Source of the DNA: Congeria kusceri
Taxonomy: Eukaryota; Mollusca; Bivalvia; Myida; Dreissenidae
Direction: 5' to 3'
Assembly (NCBI GenBank): GCA_027627225.1
Contig: CM051033.1
Span: forward strand, 45,904,516-45,968,515
Length of the DNA: 64,000 nt
Every line of letters starts with the position of its first letter. Position 1 is the stretch's first letter. Of this stretch, positions 29,301 through 41,300 are shown in pieces. The notes beneath the pieces were generated by a model. That model was not told where the DNA came from, searched no databases, and saw only the letters and a list, made by a program, of their open reading frames with translations. The translations under genes and the position numbers were made by a program.

Positions 29301-32300
29301 ATTGAGTCTGAGCTCTATCAGGTAAAAAGGCTTTCTAAGAAGGATGCCTTTGATCTTATCCGGTGTTCCTTGATTGAACGCAAATCAGAGCATAAACTTA
29401 AAGAACACGAACTGTCATGGATAAGTGACATTTGGCAAAATGTTTTGATAAAATGGGAAGATGATTTGAAATACTTTGGTGAATTATCAGTTATTCCGGC
29501 TCATATTTTTGTAAATGGGTTTAATCGCCAACTGGTTTGTCTGAATGACCTGCTCTTATTTGAACCTGCGCCCTCATCTACTGATTTAAATGCTATTTTG
29601 ACCATGTTGGGAATAAAGGTTGTAAAAAATGAAACAAGTGGAATCCTTGCTAAAGAATCAGTGACAACATTTATTCGAAACAGTAATACTACAGGAATCG
29701 CCAACACTATGGAGCAGTTAACCGATGTCAATATAATTGCCTTTAACACCCACTCCACCAGTGCTGAGAAGGAATTGTTGTGTAATTTCATTTCATCATT
29801 AAACATGACGAACTGTTCTGGCGCTTGTAAGAAAAAGTTGTTAAAACTACGTATTTTCAAGTTGGCCAGATCTGTAAATGATTGTCAAGAGAAACATTCC
29901 TCATTAGATTCTGGATATGATATATATGCCATCAATGAATTTCCTGTTGATTTTCCAAAAGAAGTGATTCTTTTCAAATCTCAAGGCCTTAAAGCATTCG
30001 TGGAGGCATTGGGGTTTCCTGTTTTTCAAGAACAAGAATTAATTCTTACTAACTTGGAAAACATTGCACACTACTCAGAATCAGACACACAAACCCTTAT
30101 GTTTTGGTGTCTTAAATCTCACAGTCAGTTGATACGATCAGATTTGAAAGTTAAAAATAATACAAGTGAAATAACATTTTTGACAACAAAAGATGGTCAG
30201 ACAAAAAGGGCCAGGGATGTCTTTGATCCTGAAGATGTAATTTTACGAAGTATATTTGAGGATGAACCAGTGTTTCCAGTTCTGGGGGAAAATATCCTCA
30301 GTTCATCGATGGATGCGTTAAGAAGTATTGGATTAAAGTGTCTTAAAGACACAACTTCCGGAGATATAACAAAAACACTGAAAGAAATGAGTGACAACAG
30401 CTTTGCTAATGATGTTTCAGAAAGGAAGGCAAAGGCCTTAATGCCATATTTGAATGAAAATCACCATTTACTTCTTCAAGAATTTGCCGATATGAAATGG
30501 ATATTGATAGACACAGTTGATGAGTCATATCCGCAATGTATTCCAATGAAAAACAGGGATCATATAATGTCTCTTGTTAAACCCTCACTTGTGAAGTCAC
30601 TGAAGTTTTCTGAGTTGATTGGATCAGTATGTTATCTTCAGAATTGTTCACAATTTGAAAACCTGGCAAAGTTTTTTCACTGGAATGAAAATCCACACAT
30701 AGAGACGGTCATTGAACATTTGATGATACTAATAAGCAAATACACTGTTGAACAAAAGGCTGTGTGCTTCAAAATGGTCATAGAATTATACAGATTTCTT
30801 TATAAATACTCTAAAGTTGGCGGCGAAAGCATGAAGATGTTGAAAAATACATGGCATAGAACATTCAAGGGTGACCACAAGTGCTGTATATGGGATGGTC
30901 ATGGATTTTCACCGTTGGGCGGTGTCTACGTACACCAATCTGGGTCAGATGTTCATTTACCTCGATATGTAAAACAGCTGCCGGAAGAACTTCACGGAAT
31001 GAAAGATTTGTTTTTGGACTTAGGTTGTGTGCAAAGAATGAATCTTGATACATATCTGTTGATTCTAGACAAAATTAAACATGATGCTGAAAGAGAAAAT
31101 GACAGTTGTATGTCAGAAGGACTTCACGACTCAATAGCAATTTTAAATAAACTGAAACAGGATTTTGGAAATGAGTTGCACAATACTGAAGTACGACAGC
31201 GAATATTCTGTCCCGTACAAAATGAAGATAATACACTGGAATTGCGGAATGTAGACGTGTGTGTTTTGCTTGAAGCAAATGATTTTCAAGCGCTCAGTTC
31301 ATATGAAGATGAACTTGAATTGTTTTTTATTCATCCTGATGTACCAAAATCGACGGTGGAAGCACTGCACATAAAGTCAGCAAGACAGCTAATGCTATCT
31401 GATGCTGATGCCTTTGAGGAGTGGGGCCAAGAAGAGCCACTAACTCGGCGAATTCATGTTTTGCTGGAAGAAGGGTATGTTGACGGCTTCTCCATAGCAA
31501 AATAACTCTTACAGAATGCCGACGATGCCGGTGCAACGAAAGTATGCCTACTGTATGATGAACGTCAGAACCTTGATTGCCGAAAAAAATTGATAAGCCC
31601 AGGTCTTGCACCATTTCAAGGTCCTGCCATATGGGTATACAACGATGCGGAATTCACAGAGTGCGACTTTCAAAATATAACTAAGTTGAATGGAGCTACC
31701 AAAAAGGACGATGCAACGAAAATTGGCAAGTCTGGTTTAGGATTTTGTGCAGTGTATAACTTAACCGATGTGCCTTCATTTGTTTCCAGAGAAAGCTATG
31801 TGATATTTGATCCACATACAAGTTTCCTGGGAACTTCAGCCGGTTCGAAATGTCCCGGCTTGAGAATTAATTTCCAAAGAAAGCAAAATTTAATAATTAG
31901 GAAACGTATGAGTCATCAGTTCGAAGTTTTTGACAACATTTTCAATTGCCAACTCACAAATACAGGTCGTGTTTATTACAATGGTACATTGTTCAGATTA
32001 CCACTTCGAAACAGAGGAAGTGAGATTAGTAATAAAGTCTATAATCATGAAGACACTTTGAACCTATTGATGAAGGTAGTTCAGATGGCACCTGACATGT
32101 TTCTGTTTAATCAGCATGTAAAAGAGCTCGAAATTTTCCACCTTAACTCAAATTCAACTGAATGTGTTCCACAACGTGTTTTTCGTGTTGTAAAGAAACC
32201 TTCCTTTTTGACAACTATACCGGTCATCCCATCTATCGTTTGTACTGCTTTTGAAAAGAAAAAGACGAGTTCTCTTGCAACACATCCGTTGAAATGTTTG

Positions 32301-35300
32301 CAGAATGTTACGATTGAATCACAAACAAACGACTCACAACGGCTAGGTCTTACAGACAGCAGACTTGAGACATCATGGATTGTGTCGTGGGCAACTGGTC
32401 GACAGAGTAAAACATTACAGATCACGTCGTCCTTGGACGGTGCGTTACCGCTTGGTTCTATAGCAGTGCCAGCAGCAAACCAGAAAAATGCGGATAGTGC
32501 TTTTGTAGAGTATTGCTCAATTTCTACTAAATGGGAAAATAAGCAGGGTCAGTACTTCTTTTTTCTACCGCTTCCAATCAAGAACTGTTTTGACGTTCAT
32601 ATAAATAGTCAGTTCAGCGTAACTTCCGATAGAAGACATTTCATGGCAGCAACACAAGAAGACACTAACACATCTATTTCTGATTGGAATGAATGTCTAA
32701 TGTCTGATGTTATTGTAGAGGCATTGCTTTCGTTGCTTGAAAGTCGTGCCAAAATATGCAACCAATTTACTGTTTGGCCTCAACACGAAAACACATCCTT
32801 AGAGAAAGCATTCCTAAGAAACTTTTACTACATCATCATTTCAGAAAACAGGAGTGTTTTTCAAGTTGGTGATGCGAAGATTTCATATTCGCAAGCGTGG
32901 TTTATTGAGCCCGCTCTGAGACAATCGGGAGCATTAGGAACGTTGGTTCTGGAAGTGCTCACCAATGTTCTTTGCATGGGAGAAGACCGTGTGTTGGTTG
33001 ATGTGCCAGAACAAGTCTATAGGCACCTCAAACAGTGTGAAATATCCAATATTCATGCTCGAACTATAACAGTTGATACATTTGTAACAGAATACTTTCT
33101 TCCAAATATTGATAGGTTTATTGAGACGGAGCAGTTGGCAGTGACTAGAAATCTGCTAATGACATGTATTTTGGAAAGCAACTTAGCAAATGCCACAAAT
33201 GACACTATTAAACAGACGGCCTGCATACCAACGGAGCCGCATGGACTTCTTAGAAAGCCTGTAGATTTGATTGACCCTTCATCCAGAATTGCAGAGCTTT
33301 TTCATGATCAAAACCAAAGATTTCCAAGCGGACACTTTTTAGAACCAGTTGTGCAAGATAGGCTGAAGCAATTAGGCATGATGCAAGATTATCTACCAGA
33401 AGATCTTGTACTTGAACGAGGGACTAGTGTGGTAGTTTTGAATGAAAAATGTTGCTATTGTGCTCTTCGGCGTTGTACTGCTTTACTTGAATTTCTTGAA
33501 TCCAGTGAAGACATGCTGCCTTCCCAGCACGTTTTAAGCAAGCTCAAGGAAGTACCATTTATCCCAGTAATGACAAAACCTACAAATTGGCTTTTTTTTT
33601 GGAAAGGTGACGAAATTAATTTTCAGAATAAACATTGTCACACACATGAATTAAATGAGCACCAAGCAGCGTTTGTTGCACCCAAAGATATATATGTTGC
33701 AATGGACATGCCTCTTGTTTGTTGCACTTCATTTATTATGTGTGATAAAATCATTGGTCGAACATATAGTGATGGATTATTTGACCGCCTCGGTGTAAGG
33801 AAAGTATCCTTGGATGAACACAGTGTAGTTTGTGCCATTCAGCAGTTGTTGTTTTTTAAGAACTACTTCACAAATGAAGAAAGTGTAAGTCCAATTTACG
33901 ATTTCATAAATCGAGCGTGCCATGACAGCCTTTTGAAGAGCATTGTCAAGAGCACATTACAAAACCAGAAGATCGTTTTTGTTAATCATTGTTTTGTCTC
34001 TACGCTGCAAGTTGCCCAAAGTAATAATGTACATTGCCCGCCCTTTTTATTTTCTTTGCAAAACACTAGAATTGGTGTATATTCTTTATTATGTGACGTT
34101 TTGGATTTTAAGCTTGCTTTTGACATAGATGATCTGCTGTCAGTTTTAGAACAGCTTAAAGATCGAAAGCAAGAATGTCCATTAGATGACGACGATATTA
34201 ACCGGGTGATTCATTTGTTAAAATGTTTGAATGACATTATGGAAGAAACTGCAAAGACATGGAAACATGTAGATCGTGAGATTTATGTACCAGACAATAT
34301 GAAAGTTTTGCGTCCGAGTTCGGCACTGTGTTTCAATGAATTTGACACACTTGGAGAATATGATGATGTGAATTTCATTCATTCTGATATTCCGATGAAA
34401 CATGCTAAGCGGTTTGGAGTACGGTCCATAAGGCAACAGATTTTGTCAGAAACGGATGCATTCGAGGAATGGGGCCAAGACGAGCCGTTGACTCGGCGAT
34501 TAAAAGTGCTTTTGGAGGAAGGATATGTTGACGGATTTGCTGTTTGCAAAGAACTTTTTCAAAATGCAGACGATGCAGGAGCAAAGAAAATGTACATGCT
34601 GTACGATGAGCGTCTAAATGAGTCATTGCGTTCCCATTTGATCAGTGAAACATTGGCAGAATGCCAAGGACCTGCGTTATGGGTGTACAATGATGCATTG
34701 TTTTCTGAAGAAGACTTGATTGCTGTTACAAAATTAAATGGCGGTACAAAGCAGTTTGATACTACTAAGATTGGCAAATTTGGTCTTGGATTTTGTTCAG
34801 TGTACAACCTGACTGATGTTCCTAGTTTTATCTCAGGAGAAAACTTTGTTATTTTTGATCCTCATACAACATTTTTAGGAAATGCATTACCTGGTAAGAG
34901 CCCTGGTATAAGGATTAATTTTGGTAAAGCGAAAAATCGGACAGTAATGGAACGAACGAAACATCAATTTGATGTATTTAATGGTGTTTTTGGTTGTCAA
35001 ATTACTAAAGATAATCCTTTTTTTAATGGAACTTTGTTTAGGTTGCCACTGCGGACATGTGGTAAGGAAATTAGCGATAAAGTGTACACGAAACAGGAAA
35101 TGGTGGATTTATTGCGAAAAATTGTTGAAATGGCTCCAAACATGTTTCTTTTTAACCAACATATTGTTGTGCTGAAAATATTCCATTTAGAAGATTTGGA
35201 GACACTTTCAAACATGAAACTGATGCACACTGTTGTTAAAGAGGAAATGAATTTCGGACCAACCTGCTTAAACAGACCAATTATGATCGAATCTTAGTAC

Positions 35301-38300
35301 AGAAAAAAGAATGGCACCTTGGCACTTGAGCCCATCAAATGCGTTCAAAAGGTGACAATTTCATCGAAAGTATTTGTTGATGGGAATATATCTGTGGATG
35401 AGGAAGACACGTCTAATGTTTCAAATTGGATCGTATCTTGGGCGTCTGGTAAGGATATTGCAACAATGGCGATTTCTGACAAGGAAAAAGGTGCTCTGCC
35501 TCTTGGTGCTGTAGCAGCGTATATTTCACCAAATTTCTCTGAGTCTGATTTTAAAGAAAGTTGTTTGTGGCCATTAGTGGACATAACAGATGCTCCAAAG
35601 TGTTTCTATCAAAAGGGCCATTACTTTTTCTATTTGCCGCTTCCTATTGACAATAGCTTCCGCTTTCATATCAATGCCCAGTTTAGTGTGACTTCAGATA
35701 GAAGACATTTTAGAAGTAAATCTGAAAATAAATGGAAGTAAAATAAAATAAAGTAAAGTAAAGTAAAATAGAAGTAAATGGAATGACTGCATTATGTCAG
35801 ATGTGGTTGTGGAAGCACTGCTACAACTTCTTGAACACAACAGCGCAGATGATCCTTATTTATTGTGGCCTTTAAATTCAATAGGTTGCTCGGAATCTAG
35901 CTTCGTTGAACGATTTTACAAAACAATTGTCAACAATGAAAACGAATACTGCATATTTAGAGTAGACGATAGGCTGACGTCTTTAAGTAATGTGAAGTTC
36001 TTAAATCCATCTGTCAGAAATGATGTATTTTTCGGGGATGCCATGTTTGAAATGCTCGGTTATCTCATGGATGGACAGTTGTTGGTGGACATTCCTGTAG
36101 ACATTTATTCACGGCTTCTGGAAGTAAACGAAGATATCATAATCAGCAAAACTGTAACGGCCAAAATATTTTTCTTGGAATATTTTCTGCCCAATATGGA
36201 GCGCATACCTCAAGAAAGAGAAACTTTACGCAACAATGTCATGTGTTTTGGCCTTTTATTACCGCACGAAAATGACATTGAAAAAGCAACAGTCCCACAT
36301 GGTAAACTTCGCTCACCAAAAGAGTTAATAGATCCGAAAGCAGAGGTTTCCAAATTGTTTTTGAATTACGAAGGTCACTTCCCATCACCACCCTTTACGG
36401 AGGGTAAATACATTAAACGACTGTGCAAGCTGGGTTTAATGTATGACACTATTAGTGAAGAATTGCTTATTGACAGAGTTAAATCAGTAAAATGCATGTA
36501 TGAAACATGTTCTGCATGTGCTTCACATCGAAGTTCAAATATTATTAATTACATTCATTCTCAGATAAAAACTACACACTGTTGAATGTCGAAAGCTGTG
36601 CATGAAACACTTCAAAACTGTGCATTCATGGTTGTGCAAAATAAGCCTGCGTCCTGGGAATTCGACTGGCATGGTGACAGCTTAGAACGTACACGCAATC
36701 TGTGTGAAGATCATAATGCCAAAGAAAAAGACAAAAAAGTTGTTCTAGCTTGTCCAGTTGAGATGTTTACAATAGAATCGAAACATCTTGTTGGTTGTCA
36801 CTCACTTATTGTTGATAAATCAGTTGTTCTTTCCACGTCGATGGTTGCATTTTTAGGTATAAATCAGCTGCAAGTTGGTAAGGAAGAAGATGTAGTCCAT
36901 GTTATAAATCAACTGAAATTAATGGTCAAATGTTTTAAAGGTAAAGTGACGCCTTACATGGAGATATCTATCAGGGATGTTTATGATTTCATTGAAAAAT
37001 CGTGTCAGATAAACTCGTCTGTTGAGAAAAATGTAGTCGAACATTTTTGCATCGAAGACTCTATATTAGCAGGTAATTGTTTCGTTAATTCTTTGAACAT
37101 TGTAAGGTCGTGCTTCGGATTTGATTGCAAACCGTACATGTTCCCTTTAATGATGACATCTATTGCACGAAATCGCTATTTGTCTAACGTGTTAAAAATT
37201 AAAGATAACTGCACTATAGATGATATAATTTCTATCCTAGAAAATATATACGTGGTTAAGGATGGCCGGTGTTTAAATGAAGAAGAATTTCACCGTTGCA
37301 TAAACCTTGCAAATTGCGCTGCACACATTATTAATCTAGAGAAATATAATTTTAAACACATTTTGGAAGATATTGGTGAAATCTATGTGCCAGACATCGA
37401 CAAGATTCTGCAACCAAGTCATAAGCTTTGTTTTGACGACTATGATTCCATACCAAAGAGTGACAGCATGATATATGTTCACGGGGATGTCTCAAAGAAC
37501 ACAGCAAAGGCAATTGGTGTACGAAAGAAAACAATTAAACACTTTGAAGAAAACTCTTGTGATGAAGGAGGAATGGAAGAATTTTACCAACAGGAACAGT
37601 TAATAACACGCATTCAAAGACTCATTAAAGGTTTTTCTCTTGGAGTTGAACTATTTAGAGAATTGCTGCAAAATGCCGACGATGCTGGTGCTAGTGAGAT
37701 TTGTTTCATTTTGGACTGTTCATACCATTCCGATAAGAATCTTCTGTCAAAGACTATGATACCTCTTCAGGGCCCTGCGTTATGTGTATACAACAATAGT
37801 GCGTTCACACATGAAGATTTAATTGGGATACAGCATTTGGGCATAGGAAGTAAAAGTGACGACCCCCAAAAAACAGGAAAGTATGGCGTAGGATTCAATG
37901 CTGTATACAGTATTACTGATATACCATCCTTTTTGACTATTGGAGATGAATTGAAAACATTGTGCTTTTTTGATCCTATTGCCAAAACAATACCACTGAC
38001 AACTAGGGACAAACCAGGCAAACGACTAGTAGACCTGGAGAAATTTCGCCAACATCATTCATCGTTGTTCAGCGGTTTCCATGAATCACATTTCTTTAGA
38101 GCAGAAAAGGGCACTATGTTTCGACTTCCTTTGCGATCAAGAACAAGCCAAATTAGTTCTGAAATAATCACGGTAGAAAGGATTCAGTCAATTTTACATG
38201 AATTTGGAAAAAATATGAATACATTACTGTTGTTTTTGAAGAATGTTACAAAGGTAAGTATTGTGGAATTTAAGAATGGAATTTATAAGAATAACTCTAG

Positions 38301-41300
38301 TGTAACAAAACAGTTTGATGATGGCAGTATATCTGCAGTGAAGGAGTTTGCCTACAAATATGACACACTTTGCAATATTTACAAAGAATCCAAGGAGTCG
38401 GTTTTAACGCAAAATCAGCATATAACCTCGTATAGGATGAATGTAATACAAGAACATAGCGGTTCTAGTTCAAAAACGTCGTATACAGTTGTCCAAGCTA
38501 CCGGATTTAGACAAAAACTGCCAACGTTGCTTGAGGAGGAATATTTAAAGGGAACCATGGCACTCATTCCTGTGGGAGGCGTGGCATACAATGAAGATCT
38601 GGTTACTGAACATACTGATTCAGACAATGTTTACTGCTTTTTACCACTTCCGCTGAAATCTGGCCTTCCAGTATATGTGCATGGATACTTTGTTCTCGAT
38701 CACGAAACACGGTGCGCAATATGGCGTGGTGGATCAGATCAATCTACATGCGCTAAAACTCTATGGAACAAATGCCTGGTTGAAGGGATCGTGTGTTCGA
38801 CTTATGTGAAGCTGATAAACATCCTAAAAGATAGGCACACAAGAAGCTGTCTAGAAAAATATGAAAGTTTCGATACTGTTCAGAATAATGTGCGAAGAGT
38901 TGTAAATGTTTATCCCCTCAAATCTCGTGTCCATGATGAATATTGGAAGACTCTTGTAAAGGCGGTGTACACAATTATGGAAGCTGACAAATGTGATTAT
39001 TTACCTTCGTACAGAACACAGAAGCAACTTTCAAAGGTAGGGCCTGTTTCACGTACGTCTGTTGTTGCGCAATTGACTTGGCTTTCTCTGCAACAAGGAC
39101 ACACATTCCAAACACTATTTAAGGATGCCTCCGCTGACGATGATTTGTGCAACGTGTTTACAGATATTGGTTTAAAAATTGCGACTGTAGATAAATCTGT
39201 AAGAGAAAGCATGGAGTTCGCAGGCTTTCAGTGTTGTAATATTTCGCCGAAACAGGCAATAGACTTTTTAATTTCTTTCAGGCGTACGGATGTTGACAGT
39301 TGTTTAATTGAAATAGGTTGCGAAGTTCACAACTCTGTATTGAAATCAATAGAGAACGTTATACACATATTGAAATATATTTATTTAAAAAAAAAATATT
39401 TTGAACAGAATGTTGACGAAGTTCCGTTGGTAATAACGGAGGATAGCGTTATTCGATGCCTTAGCAGCAGTAGCACTGTGTATGTAACAGAATTTTCAGA
39501 ATTATTTCCAGATCAACAGCATTTATTTCTTCATCCTAAGCTTCTGAATTGGTTTAAAGATTTTACTGATAAACATCCAAAGCTTAAACCATTTACGCTA
39601 GACGACTTCTCAAATATGGCACGTCAAGATGTTTGTGTACCGAAGGACGCTGGTCGACTGCAGATTGCACCTGACTTGGTGGGTTGGATCCAGAAATTCT
39701 GGTTATTTTTCGAAGAATGTTATCTTAACAATGTCAAATCTCAATTGGAACAAGGTATTACGCCTGAAATTAAGTCTATGGTGTTAAGTATGTTGCACAA
39801 AATTGAAGAATTTACTATAATTCCAATTTGTGAGCCTGTATCAAAAGACACGTTTCTTTGTTCATCAAAAGAAATGTCTAAACTATTGAATGTTGAACAC
39901 TTTCAGGGAAGTTGGAAAAGATCGTTTCAAAATTTGAATATCCCACATTTGAATACAATTTTAGACAGAAGAACGTTGTTAACTTCACGCCAGGATGCTT
40001 TTCAGCTTCTTAACTCAATAATCGCTAATGGGAAATCACCCCAAGCTGTAATTCAATGTCTAAAATTAAACAAGGAGCTGTTGAATCAATCAGATATTTC
40101 AAATGTCGATGCAAAGAACGTCCTAGAATATTTCAATGACGTATTAAACAGCGGAGTTCATCTAAATGTTTCAGGACTTAGATGTTTAAAATTGTTCATT
40201 CCCGCAGGACATAAAGAAAAGGTTGCCTTAGACATTTTTCAGCACGCCTATCTCATTCCGAGGGATATGCCTCACCAGGGATTACAGGACATCGTAAGTG
40301 AAAACAATGTAATACTTATCTCAAAAGACACTAGACTTCTGAAATTAATGAATGCATTAGGTCTTACAGAAGAAGCCTTACCGGATGTGTATCTCCGGTA
40401 TGTCATACCTAAGCAAAAAAGCATGACCAGAAAAGACTTCTACCATCATGTTTTATTTCTTGCAGACTACATAAGCGATAATATGTTGCTTTTATATAAA
40501 TGCCAAGAGATGGAGAAAGCATTGTCTGCGGCTGACTTCGTTCAAACAACAACAACTTCATTTACTACGGTAAACATGTTGTTTGATCACGAGAACAACA
40601 CATTTAGAAAGCTGTGCAAACCGGAAGAATTTTTACCAGAGGAGTTTCAATTAGACAAACCAGAGCTTCGAAAATTAATGTTGAACTTGGGTCTTAAGGT
40701 AAAACTTGACATTAATTTATATGAAAGATTTGCTCGGGAGATAGAATGTATGGGATGTAGAGATCTGAATGCGGACGTTACGGATAGATCGAGCATGCTT
40801 CTGATAAGTTTAATAAAGGAAGATAACGATTTTTTCCAACATAACCAATTTGATGGTTTGTCAAATATACTGTTGGTGAAGAATTTCAGAAACTTCTTCC
40901 TCAGCATAAAGCAACTGGACTTGTTTCTCTTTCGGATTGTGTCACAAAGACGGAGACATTGATTTGTTGGACAACGTGTTGTATATTCCCTGGGGAACTG
41001 TCATCTAATGTCTCTCATCAACTAAAAATTCAATCGATGCCAACTACAGATAAATGGATTGAGCACATCAAACAAGTAGGCACGCGTTTTCATGAATTAT
41101 TATTGTATAACCCATTTGATGTGGATATGGATTCGATCAATAGTGTAATGGAGAAAATATACAAATCGGTACAGTTTTATAGTGACGCATTTCATGAAGA
41201 TATTGCTTTGAAATTAAACGACATACCTTTGATTCTCTTTCGTGAGCTGGGACTACTTCTCCCTGCAAAGAATACTTTTCAGGAATGTTCCAATGAAGAT

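Larger units (their letters stand above)
34440..37570 (+). other. Sacsin repeat 3 with ATPase domain 3
   Basis: EEWGQDEPLTRRLKVLLEEG, N-box ELFQNADDAGA (Glu2410 at 34551), glycine box GKFGLGFCSVYNLTD (34773), GTLFRLPLR (35030) and AQFSVTSDRRHF (35680). All nucleotide-binding motifs are intact, but the repeat carries TAG (35295), the 46-bp insertion and TGA (36583). Confidence 0.82.

Noticed and set aside
29501..29860. 119-codon minus-strand frame inside the giant exon, and other antisense frames there
   Set aside because: The plus strand is plainly coding with family motifs; the antisense frames have no recognisable domains and are shadows.
31506..35297. Treating each open stretch of the giant exon as a separate gene
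   Set aside because: Sacsin homology is continuous across each stop and shift, with no new start signals or terminators.
36583..36585. TGA read as selenocysteine, or the three stops as programmed readthrough
   Set aside because: All three stop types occur together with frameshifts, and no reason exists in sacsins for recoding. Independent mutations or errors are simpler.
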